Assembly (NCBI GenBank): GCA_017412705.1
Contig: JAFPWS010000032.1
Coordinates: 1-64,000 of the forward strand
Length of the DNA stretch: 64,000 nucleotides
Reading direction: 5' to 3'
Origin: Prevotella sp.
Lineage (GTDB): Bacteria > Bacteroidota > Bacteroidia > Bacteroidales > Bacteroidaceae
Of the stretch, positions 56,719-64,000 are shown piece after piece. The translations under genes were made by a program, and so were the position numbers. The notes beneath the pieces were generated by a model. That model had not been told where the DNA came from, made no database searches, and worked only from the letters and a program-made list of their open reading frames with translations. Each line of letters starts with the position of its first letter. Position 1 is the stretch's first letter.

Positions 56719-57861
56719 TTACAGGAGGCTCCTGATGGCCTGGTCCAGGTCCTTGATGGTCTGCGAGCGGCCTGTCAGGTTGTTGCCGCGGTCTATCAGG
56801 AAGAACTCGGGCACCGCCTGCACGTTATAGACCGTCAGCATGGTCGAGCCGACACCTTTGTCCTCACGCACGCTGATCCACGGTAGCGCCGCCGTCTGCT
56901 GCTTCCAGAAGTGCTCGTCGGCGTCGAGGCTCACCTGGTATATCTCCAGTCCCTGTCCGTGGTACTTGTTATACAGCTCGCGCAACAGCAGTATGCGGGC
57001 GGGCGACTCGCTGGTGGCGAAGACGTGGAAGTCCAGCAGCACCACCCTGCCCTTCAGGTCCGTCAGACGGCGCACCTGCCCCTTGTTGTCGCGCAGGGCA
57101 ATGTCTATCACGCCCGTCTCCTGCACCTTCGAGGCGTCAATGGCACGGTTGGCCTGCGCCTCGCTGATGCGGACGTTCCTCATGCCCTCGATGGCTATGT
57201 TGTGCAGGTTCCTGCCGCGCTCCGCCTCCGGCCAGTAGGTGTCCCAGCTGGTGGCCACGGCGGCAAACACCTTGATGTCGGCCTTGTCGGCCCGCGGGTT
57301 GAACAGCAGCATGTTACCCAGCGTCTGGAACAACGCGTAGTAGGCCGACGGCCTGTTGGGTGCGGGGAAGATATACTTGCGCTTCACCTCGACCTTGTAG
57401 CTACGAATCATGGCCAGGATGCTGTCGTTCACCTGGTCCACCGTCAACCCTTCGTCACGGCTCACCTGCATGGCACGGCGCTGCAAGTCCATCTGCTTCA
57501 GGGCAAGGGCCTTGATGGTCCGGCACTCCTCAGAGCCGTCCACCTCATACTCGCTGGCCATCCGGGGCCAGTGCGCCTTGACCGTCACTGTCTCCGTGGA
57601 GTCTATGGCGAGGGATACTATCTGGTCGCTGATGCGCAGCCTGTAGAACTCCGGAGCCTCCTGCCCCTCGCCGCTGAAGCTGAAGCTGCCGTCGTCGTCC
57701 AGCCGGACAGAGTCAAGCACGTCACAGCCCGCCAGCCCCATGTGCTCAAAGTAGAGCACCGAGTCCTTCGCGTTACTGACCTGTCCCTCCACGTGGAACC
57801 TGTTTCTGCTACACGACGCCATGGCCAGGACAGCCACGGCTATCATCACCGTTTTCTTCAT
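56719..57861 (-). CDS. Thioredoxin-fold lipoprotein with DUF4369-like N-terminus, lacking CxxC
   Basis: 380 residues from ATG 57861; the open frame begins at 57894 but that codon lies on the -7 box. Signal MKKTVMIAVAVLAMASC (Cys17). Residues about 20-115 resemble DUF4369 (FHVEGQVSNAKDSVLYFEHM, FSFSGEGQEAPEFYRLRI). A helical middle is followed by an AhpC/TSA-like thioredoxin domain (about 250-380: LTDLKGRVVLLDFHVFATSESP, YQVSLDADEHFWKQQ, VQAVPEFFLIDRGNNL). Where TlpA-like proteins have WCxxC this one reads FATSESP, so the redox pair is absent. The cis-Pro loop VPEFFLID is kept. Its role is unknown. Confidence 0.85.
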   Translation of the reverse strand: MKKTVMIAVAVLAMASCSRNRFHVEGQVSNAKDSVLYFEHMGLAGCDVLDSVRLDDDGSFSFSGEGQEAPEFYRLRISDQIVSLAIDSTETVTVKAHWPRMASEYEVDGSEECRTIKALALKQMDLQRRAMQVSRDEGLTVDQVNDSILAMIRSYKVEVKRKYIFPAPNRPSAYYALFQTLGNMLLFNPRADKADIKVFAAVATSWDTYWPEAERGRNLHNIAIEGMRNVRISEAQANRAIDASKVQETGVIDIALRDNKGQVRRLTDLKGRVVLLDFHVFATSESPARILLLRELYNKYHGQGLEIYQVSLDADEHFWKQQTAALPWISVREDKGVGSTMLTVYNVQAVPEFFLIDRGNNLTGRSQTIKDLDQAIRSLL

Positions 57862-57891
57862 TGTCGTCACCTGTTTGCTTGTTTCTGCCTG

Positions 57892-57899
57892 CAAAATTA
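57892..57899 (-). promoter_or_regulatory. -7 box of the thioredoxin-fold lipoprotein
   Basis: Minus-strand TAATTTTG, 30 nt upstream of the start at 57861. Confidence 0.55.
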
Positions 57900-57991
57900 C
57901 TAAAACCCGAGCGAAACACCAAATTTATTTGCCTTTTTCGTCAGCCTCCCCCATCACCTCCCCCTCAGGGAGCCGAAGGCCTTGGCGAACG

Positions 57992-58057
57992 GGGCGCGAC
58001 TTGGCAGCAAGCCGGGCGCGACACGGCAGAGGACGGGGCGCGACACGACAGCGGACG
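57992..58057. repeat. 22-nt phased tandem array, locus 4
   Basis: Three units of exactly 22 nt: 57992-58013, 58014-58035, 58036-58057, each opening GGGCGCGAC, with a partial fourth (GGGCAAAAC) and a weak unit before. The array ends 27 nt from the stop of the ABC gene at 58084. The sequence is GC-rich and unlike the other three arrays; only the period is shared. Confidence 0.8.
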
Positions 58058-58083
58058 GGGCAAAACCCCCTTCAGGAACAGCG

Positions 58084-59904
58084 TTACCCGTGGAAAAGCT
58101 GCCAGTAGCGCCCTTGCTGCTGCAACAGCTGGGCGTGGGTGCCTTGTTCCAGGATGCGCCCGTGGTCGAGGACAATAATCTGGTCGGCGTTGCGAACGGT
58201 GGACAGCCGATGGGCGATGACAAAGGTGGTACGCCCCTGCATAAGTCTGTCCATACCCTGCTGTACCAGACGCTCCGTGCGGGTATCGATGGAGCTGGTA
58301 GCCTCGTCGAGGATGAGAACAGGAGGGTTGGCCACAGCGGCGCGACAGATGGCCAGCAGCTGACGCTCGCCTTGAGAAAGGTTGCCCCCGTCGCCCTGCA
58401 GCTGTGTGTCGTAGCCATTAGCCAGACGACGGATGAAGTCGTCGGCACCTACCAGACGTGCTGCCTCGCGACACTCGTCGTCGGTGGCATCGAGGCGTCC
58501 ATAACGGATGTTGTCGAGCACCGTACCCGTAAAGAGGCGGGTCTCCTGCAGCACGATGCTCATGCTCCGGCGCAACGACTGCTTGGTGATATGCGTCACG
58601 GGAATGCCATCGTAGAGTATCTGTCCGCCCTGTATCTCATAGAAGCGGTTGATGAGATTGATGATGGTGGTCTTGCCTGCTCCCGTGCCTCCCACGAAGG
58701 CTATCTTCTGGCCTGGCGAGGTGTTGATGTCGATGTCGAAGAGTATCTGCTTTTGAGGCGTGTAGCCGAAGTCGACATCCTGGAAGTCGACGTCTCCCTT
58801 GGGGTCGGTCAGGATGACAGATCCCTCATCAACCTCGGGTTCGACATCGGTCAGGGCAAAGACACGCTCAGCACCCACAGAGGCGTTGAGCACGCTGTTG
58901 ATTTGCTGCGACACCTGTGTGATGGGTTGCGTGAAGTTCTTGTTCAGCTGCAGGAAGGCCACGATGGTACCCAGGGAGAGGGGTGTGACAAGGGGCAGCA
59001 ACTTTGGGTTGAGGGCCAGCGTGGCACCCACCACGGCGATGAGCACGTAGCCCAAGTTGCCTAAGTTGCCATTGACAGGCATCACGATGTTGGCAATGCG
59101 ATTGGCGTTGCACGCTGAGGAGCGCAGCTGCTCGTTGATGGCCTCGAACTGACGGATGGCCTGCTGCTCGTGGCAGAAGACCTTGACGACCTTCTGACCC
59201 GTCATCATCTCCTCGATGAAGCCATTGACCTGTGCCAGGCTCTGCTGCTGGGTACGGAAGTAGGTACGTGAGCGCTTGCCTAACCAGCCGGTTACCAGCA
59301 TCATGACGACAGCCATGGCGACGCTGACCAGAGTCAGGGGTATGCTGAGCGTCACCATAGAGGTAAAGGTAGCCACGATAGTGATAAGCGACGAGAACAC
59401 CTGTGCCATGGCTGTGGATATCATCTGTCGGAGGGAGTCTACATCGTTGGTATAGACGGACATGATGTCGCCATGTGAGCGCTGGTCGAAATAGCTCAGT
59501 GGCAGGCGTTCCATGCGTTCGAAGACAGCTTTGCGCAGACGCAGCATGGTGCCTTGCGAGATGTTGATCATCAAGCGGTTATAAGCATAGGAGCATAACG
59601 TGCCGAACAAGAGGATGAGTCCCAGCGTGAACAGCGTTTGCGCCAGGGAGGCGTATTCGGGATTGGTCACCTGCGTCAGGGGGACGATGTAGTCATCTAT
59701 CAAGGTACGCGTGAAGAGCGACGATACCAGGGACGTCAGCGACGAGACGAGGACGCAGAACAGTACGACGACCATGGACCATTTGTAATGGTGCCACACA
59801 AAGGCCGTCATGCGCAACAAGACGTCGCGCTGCTCCTTGCTGGCATGCTGGAAGCCTGCCTGAGGACGCTCGCGCTGGGGACCTCCGAACGACGGTTGTC
59901 TCAT
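58084..59904 (-). CDS. ABC half-transporter (permease plus ATPase), second of a pair
   Basis: 606 residues. About six membrane helices (about 30-330, starting YKWSMVVVLFCVLVSSLTSLV) precede a nucleotide-binding domain: Walker A FVGGTGAGKTTI, C-loop GGNLSQGERQLL (Gln in place of Gly, as is common in this branch) and Walker B PVLILDEATSSID, followed by the H-loop VIAHRLSTV. It resembles MdlB-type multidrug or lipid exporters that work as heterodimers with the neighbour. Its start overlaps the stop of the upstream ABC gene by 4 bp (ATGA), so equal amounts are likely made. Substrate unknown. Confidence 0.94.
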   Translation of the reverse strand: MRQPSFGGPQRERPQAGFQHASKEQRDVLLRMTAFVWHHYKWSMVVVLFCVLVSSLTSLVSSLFTRTLIDDYIVPLTQVTNPEYASLAQTLFTLGLILLFGTLCSYAYNRLMINISQGTMLRLRKAVFERMERLPLSYFDQRSHGDIMSVYTNDVDSLRQMISTAMAQVFSSLITIVATFTSMVTLSIPLTLVSVAMAVVMMLVTGWLGKRSRTYFRTQQQSLAQVNGFIEEMMTGQKVVKVFCHEQQAIRQFEAINEQLRSSACNANRIANIVMPVNGNLGNLGYVLIAVVGATLALNPKLLPLVTPLSLGTIVAFLQLNKNFTQPITQVSQQINSVLNASVGAERVFALTDVEPEVDEGSVILTDPKGDVDFQDVDFGYTPQKQILFDIDINTSPGQKIAFVGGTGAGKTTIINLINRFYEIQGGQILYDGIPVTHITKQSLRRSMSIVLQETRLFTGTVLDNIRYGRLDATDDECREAARLVGADDFIRRLANGYDTQLQGDGGNLSQGERQLLAICRAAVANPPVLILDEATSSIDTRTERLVQQGMDRLMQGRTTFVIAHRLSTVRNADQIIVLDHGRILEQGTHAQLLQQQGRYWQLFHG

Positions 59905-61661
59905 GCGTCACCTCCTTTCTTGGCGTCAAAGTCGCCCGTCGTCTCGCTCTGGATGGCATTGATTTCCTGATAGAGTGCGTTAGTCTTCAACAGCTGTTCG
60001 TGGGTGTCGAAGCCTGTGACGGCACCATTGTCGAGCACGAGGATGCGGTCGCAGTCCCTGACGCTCAGGATGCGCTGCGCGATGATGAGCTTCGTCATCT
60101 GAGGCAGCTGGGTGTGCAAGGCCTGGCGTATCTTGGCATCGGTAGCCGTGTCGCAGGCTGACGTGGAGTCGTCGAGCACCAGAATCTGCGGATTCTTCAG
60201 CAGGGCACGGGCTATGCAGAGACGCTGCTTCTGACCTCCTGAGACATTGGTGCCACCTTGTTCTATATGCGTGTGATAGCCCTCGGGCATCTGGTCGATG
60301 AACTCGTCGGCACAGGCCAGACGACAGGCCTGCCGGCATTCCTCCAGCGTAGCATCAGGGCGACCCCAGCGCAGGTTGTCCAGGATGGTGCCACTGAACA
60401 GGATGTTCTGCTGCAACACCACGCTGACAGCAGTGCGCAGGGCCGTGAGGTCGTAGTCCTTGACGGGTCGTCCTCCCACCCACACCTCGCCCTTGGTAGG
60501 GTCGTAGAGGCGGCTGATGAGGTTGATGAGCGTTGACTTTCCCGAGCCCGTACCGCCAATGACGCCGACGGTCTCACCACTCCGAATGCTGAACGAGATG
60601 TTATAGAGCGCTGAGCGACGATGCTTCTCTTCCTTAGAATAGTCGAAGCGCACACCGCGGAACTCCACGCTGCCATCCTTGACCTCAGTCACGGCATGGG
60701 CAGGATTGTTGATGTCGGCCTTCTCCTCGATGACCTCTGCCACACGACGGGCAGAAGCCGCACTCTGGGTGAGCATGACGAAAATCATAGAGAGCATCAT
60801 GAGCGACATGAGGATAGACATGACATAGGTAAAGAGGGAGGTGAGCTCGCCCGTGGTCAGCGTGCCACCCACGATATAGTGGGCACCCATCCACGACAGG
60901 GCGATGATGCAGCCATAGACCACCATGTTCATGACAGGATGGTTGAGGGCCATGAGGCTCTCCGCCTTGACATAGAGCCTGTAAAGCCCCTCTGCAGCCC
61001 GGGCGAACTTCTGGTTCTCGTAGTCCTCGCGGACAAAGGCCTTGACGACACGGATGGCCGCCACATTCTCCTGAACACTCCGGTTCAGCTCGTCGTACTT
61101 GACAAAGACCTGTTGGAACAGGCGTGCCACACGGGAGATAATCTGGTAGAGCGACACGCTGAGCACCACCAGCGCCACCAGAAAGATGAACGACAGGCGG
61201 GCGTCGATGACCAGGCACATGAGGATGCTCAGTAGCAGGCGGAAGGGAGCACGGACTGTCACGCGCAGAATCTGCTGGTAGGCATTCTGCAACGAGTTGA
61301 CGTCGGTTGTCAAACGTGTGACGAGCCCTGAGGTGGAGTACTTGTCGATGTCGGAGAAGGCAAAGGTCTGGATGTTGAGATACATGGCTGAGCGCAGGTT
61401 GGCGGCAAAGCCTGTAGAGGCATAGGCAGAGCAACGCCCTGCCAAGATGCCAAAGCCCAAGCTGAGAAAGGCCATGCCTATCATGATGGCGCCATAATAG
61501 TAGACCTGTTGCATGTCGCCCACATTGATGCCCTTGTCGATGAGCGATGCCGTGACATAGGGTATCAACACGTCCATGACCACCTCCAGCGCCGTGAAGA
61601 AGGGCGTTAGCATGGAGCTTACGCGGTACTGGCGTATCTGTCGCACGAGTGTATTGTACAT
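59901..61661 (-). CDS. ABC half-transporter (permease plus ATPase), first of a pair
   Basis: 586 residues. Six-helix membrane part (from MLTPFFTALEVVMDVLIPYVT) and an ATPase domain: Walker A VIGGTGSGKSTLIN, C-loop GTNVSGGQKQRLCIARAL, Walker B QILVLDDSTSACD. In Walker B the residue after Asp is Asp (DD), not the usual catalytic Glu, so this half probably has the degenerate site of a heterodimeric exporter, while the partner at 58084 (LDEATS) keeps Glu. It lies 7 bp after the DUF5686 gene. Confidence 0.94.
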   Translation of the reverse strand: MYNTLVRQIRQYRVSSMLTPFFTALEVVMDVLIPYVTASLIDKGINVGDMQQVYYYGAIMIGMAFLSLGFGILAGRCSAYASTGFAANLRSAMYLNIQTFAFSDIDKYSTSGLVTRLTTDVNSLQNAYQQILRVTVRAPFRLLLSILMCLVIDARLSFIFLVALVVLSVSLYQIISRVARLFQQVFVKYDELNRSVQENVAAIRVVKAFVREDYENQKFARAAEGLYRLYVKAESLMALNHPVMNMVVYGCIIALSWMGAHYIVGGTLTTGELTSLFTYVMSILMSLMMLSMIFVMLTQSAASARRVAEVIEEKADINNPAHAVTEVKDGSVEFRGVRFDYSKEEKHRRSALYNISFSIRSGETVGVIGGTGSGKSTLINLISRLYDPTKGEVWVGGRPVKDYDLTALRTAVSVVLQQNILFSGTILDNLRWGRPDATLEECRQACRLACADEFIDQMPEGYHTHIEQGGTNVSGGQKQRLCIARALLKNPQILVLDDSTSACDTATDAKIRQALHTQLPQMTKLIIAQRILSVRDCDRILVLDNGAVTGFDTHEQLLKTNALYQEINAIQSETTGDFDAKKGGDA

Positions 61662-61668
61662 GGGTGTG

Positions 61669-64000
61669 TCAGAACGAGAACGCTATGACGTAGCGCATGC
61701 CCCATTTGGGGCTGGTGGAGAGGTCGTTGTAGCTGAGGCGTCGGACGTACTCGACGTGGAAGAACTTGAAGATGTTGTGTACGCCTAACACGAGCTCGGC
61801 ATAGGGGCGGTTGGGGTCCATGATGTGCGTGCCCTCTGGGAAGTACATCAGTCGGTGGCTGCCGCGGTTCTGCTCGAGCAGGGGGTTGTTCTTGTCGGAG
61901 AGCTCGCCCCAGAGCATGCGGAAGCCTATGAACTCGCGCCAATGGAGCTTCTTGATGAGCGGCAGGCGGTTGAAGAGCTTGCCGTTGAGGTCCCACGACA
62001 CCATGAGCGATGCGAAGCGGTCGTTGAGGAACTCCATGGTGTTGATGAGGCTGAAAGTCTCAGGCAGTATAATGTACGACTGGTTGGCGGCGGGCTGTAT
62101 GAGCAGTGGGTAGGGCACCTGATCCCACTGTATGCCTCCCTTGAGGCTGATGTCGAGCTTGCCCCAGCTGCTGAGCCAGAAGCGCTTGCGGATGCCTATC
62201 TCGGTGTACTGGTAGTTGTAGTCGCCTCCGAGGAAGCTGTTGAAGCCCATGGTGTGGGCGATGGTGAAGACGGGTGCGTCGAGGTTGATGACGCGGCGGC
62301 GCAGCTTGTTGTTGATGTAGGTCTCGCCGGGTGCGTAGCGCAGTCGTGCGGTGACCTCGGTGGTGCGCAGGTACTCGCGGTTACCGTGTCGCTCGAAGGT
62401 GGTGCGCCGTGGCATGTCAAGTGTGCGGAACGACATGTTGCCGCAGGCCTCGTTCTCCTCGACCTTGCCGTTGAGGGTGGCCTTGAGTCCCCAGTCGGTC
62501 TCGTAGTCAAAGGTGACCTGCTGGCGGTTGTAGTACATCATCTTGTTGGTCTCGGCCCACTTGAAGGCCACCATGAAGTTGTCCTTGTCGGTGTCCATAA
62601 AGCGGTCGCCGGGCGAGCAGACGTCGCGGTTGGACTGGAAGGTCAGCGTGCGGCGCGGGAACTCGTGCGGCAGGTACTTCTTGGCGTTCAGCGAGTAGGT
62701 GATCTCAGCGTTGTAGTAGTTCTGGTGGCTGCCCCAGCCGCGTCCGACGTAGCCCGAGAGGAAGAAGTGCTTGGAGAGATTGGCGGTGGTCTTGGCGGAC
62801 AGGCGCGAGCGCCAGCCGTCGACGTAGTTGCGCGTCAGGATGGTGTTGACGGGGCAGATGTCGACGTAGTTGGGCGTACTGGTCTCGACGGAGTTCTCGA
62901 AAAGGGCCTTGAGTCCGAAGATGACGTACTTCATGCCCTTGACGTTCTCTATGCGGTGTATGAAGCGGTCCATGGAGCCCTCGCTCTTGGTGAGCTCCAC
63001 CTGTCGGTACTGTTTCCAGAAGTCGTCATCGCGCATCTGTGCGTCGGCCTCGGTGACCTCCTTGGCCAGTCCGCGGAACAGCTTCTTGGGTATGGGGTTG
63101 AAGGCGTAGTCGCTCATGCGTGTGGTACGTGTGACGATGGCCTGTCGCAGGAAGCTCATGATTTCGAGCTCGGTGGTCATGTCGTCCTTGGTGAGCACCC
63201 ACTGTCCGTTGGGCAGCTGTTCGTAGTCCTGCAGGATGCGCACGTTCTGCACGAAGTTGACGTTGGACTGCTTAGGGATGGTCATCTCGCAGCGTCGCAC
63301 GTGTAGGGTGGAGTCCTTGAGGATATAAAGGTCGCCGCGGAACCCCATGTCGTTCTGGTTGTTGGGCAGGAAGTGCAGGTGTATGCACGAGTCGCGCTCG
63401 ACGGTCAAGGTGTCCTCAATGTAGTAGCGGTAGAAGCCAATGCCCTCGTTGCTGATGGGCGAGATGAAGGGGTACTGCAGCAGTCGGATGTGGTCCTGAT
63501 AGAGGTCGATATTGGTGAAGACGTCCTTGAGGACGGTGTTGACGATGTCGCCGGTCTGGAACAGGTCGTTGACGCCCTTCGAGGTCTGTCCGGTGATGAT
63601 GGTCTTCTCAGCCCGCGGCTCGCGGCGGTAGATTTTCTGCGAGACGGTCTCGTCGACGCTGACGGGCAGGATCATCTTGCCCGTGACGCTGCTGACCTCC
63701 ACCTGGTCCAGCAGCCACGGATGCTTCTTGAAGATGCCGGTCTCGAGCTGTTCGGGTTTCAGGTCGTTGAGCGACAGGGTGATTTTCTCGTACTTGTTGT
63801 ACTGGTAGTAGTCGTTCAGGCTGAGGTCGGTCTGCTTCTTGGCGGCCACCACGCGCCGCATCAGCTCCACGGCGGGGTTGTTCTTGCGGCTGTAGCGTCC
63901 GCGCTTGGCCTTCACCGTGACCTCGGCCAGCTGCTGGCGGTCGGGTTTCAGCTTGATGTTCAGGCGTGACTTGGTCTTGGGGCCTATCTGGACGATGCGC
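61669..64000 (-). CDS. DUF5686/carboxypeptidase-regulatory-like outer-membrane protein, N-terminus outside window
   Basis: At least 777 codons; the frame stays open to the window end, so the true start lies beyond it. The first residues seen (RLNIKLKPDRQQLAEVTV, then KAKRGRYSRKNNPAVELMRR) are the tail of a carboxypeptidase-regulatory-like domain and the start of the DUF5686 region. Further on come DFYQ-like NDYYQYNKYEKITLSLND, TVLKDVFTNIDLYQDHIRLL and FPISPISNEGIGFYRYYIED. The C-terminal part is a run of beta strands ending in the aromatic VIAFSF, as expected for an outer-membrane barrel. The function of DUF5686 proteins is not known. It seems cotranscribed with the two ABC half-transporters. 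Confidence 0.85.
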   Translation of the reverse strand, partial: RIVQIGPKTKSRLNIKLKPDRQQLAEVTVKAKRGRYSRKNNPAVELMRRVVAAKKQTDLSLNDYYQYNKYEKITLSLNDLKPEQLETGIFKKHPWLLDQVEVSSVTGKMILPVSVDETVSQKIYRREPRAEKTIITGQTSKGVNDLFQTGDIVNTVLKDVFTNIDLYQDHIRLLQYPFISPISNEGIGFYRYYIEDTLTVERDSCIHLHFLPNNQNDMGFRGDLYILKDSTLHVRRCEMTIPKQSNVNFVQNVRILQDYEQLPNGQWVLTKDDMTTELEIMSFLRQAIVTRTTRMSDYAFNPIPKKLFRGLAKEVTEADAQMRDDDFWKQYRQVELTKSEGSMDRFIHRIENVKGMKYVIFGLKALFENSVETSTPNYVDICPVNTILTRNYVDGWRSRLSAKTTANLSKHFFLSGYVGRGWGSHQNYYNAEITYSLNAKKYLPHEFPRRTLTFQSNRDVCSPGDRFMDTDKDNFMVAFKWAETNKMMYYNRQQVTFDYETDWGLKATLNGKVEENEACGNMSFRTLDMPRRTTFERHGNREYLRTTEVTARLRYAPGETYINNKLRRRVINLDAPVFTIAHTMGFNSFLGGDYNYQYTEIGIRKRFWLSSWGKLDISLKGGIQWDQVPYPLLIQPAANQSYIILPETFSLINTMEFLNDRFASLMVSWDLNGKLFNRLPLIKKLHWREFIGFRMLWGELSDKNNPLLEQNRGSHRLMYFPEGTHIMDPNRPYAELVLGVHNIFKFFHVEYVRRLSYNDLSTSPKWGMRYVIAFSF

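Noticed and set aside
61825-63306. 493-codon open frame on the plus strand opposite the DUF5686 gene
   Set aside because: A low-complexity Val/Gly/Glu/Leu-rich translation typical of an antisense shadow; the minus-strand frame is a coherent family member.

Overview
The window reads as a chromosomal segment of a saccharolytic Bacteroidales bacterium, most like a Prevotellaceae (Prevotella/Segatella-type) genome. The reasons are three SusC/SusD pairs, many lipoproteins with Bacteroidetes lipoboxes, promoters of the Bacteroidetes type (-7 TAnnTTTG, sometimes with -33 TTTG), short intergenic gaps and weak or absent Shine-Dalgarno sequences. I saw no rRNA, tRNA, transposase, CRISPR array or phage gene.

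Layout. 1-3018: two divergent surface lipoproteins, the first cut by the window edge and the second a FimB/Mfa2-like fimbrial lipoprotein. 3269-11312 (minus): a polysaccharide utilization locus without a glycoside hydrolase (exported isomerase-like protein, DUF4957/DUF5123-like lipoprotein, SusC, SusD). 11468-26407: a starch/maltooligosaccharide locus, with susC-susD-susE-susF on the minus strand, and a LacI-type regulator, a GPH/SLC45-like sugar transporter, a GH77 4-alpha-glucanotransferase and a GH97 alpha-glucosidase on the plus strand. A perfect 22-bp palindrome lies between the divergent halves. Its partner GH13 enzyme (SusA-like) sits apart at 48684-50600 and has a near match to the same operator upstream. 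26905-33960: housekeeping and mixed genes (pnp, ECF sigma factor plus membrane partner, flavodiiron protein, PfkB kinase, M16 peptidase). 34060-48674: a fructan locus (membrane-spanning sugar-binding/AraC regulator, SusC, SusD, surface glycan-binding protein, GH32, fructose permease, fructokinase), interrupted by an L-fucose/arabinose-isomerase-like gene on the other strand. 50842-64000: CE1-like esterase, SLC13 transporter, Nudix hydrolase, sialate O-acetylesterase-like protein, alpha/beta hydrolase, thioredoxin-fold lipoprotein without CxxC, and a DUF5686 protein in one operon with two ABC half-transporters.

How it works together. The starch set forms a complete path: binding and import (SusCDEF), hydrolysis (SusA, SusB), disproportionation (GH77) and inner-membrane transport, probably under one LacI-type regulator. 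In the fructan set the two transcription units (35872 and 44870) carry the same inverted-repeat element at exactly the same distance (53 nt) from their -7 boxes. The adjacent AraC-type regulator, which has a periplasmic sugar-binding domain but no kinase or receiver domain, is the obvious candidate to bind it.

The least explained features are four intergenic arrays of degenerate but strictly 22-nt-phased units (3019, 26419, 42440, 57992). In the first two the unit junctions fold into small hairpins with 7-nt loops and partly covarying arms. There is also a large composite inverted repeat at 26638-26775, heptad-phased spacers before several start codons, and two cases where repeat-like DNA lies in frame inside a coding sequence.
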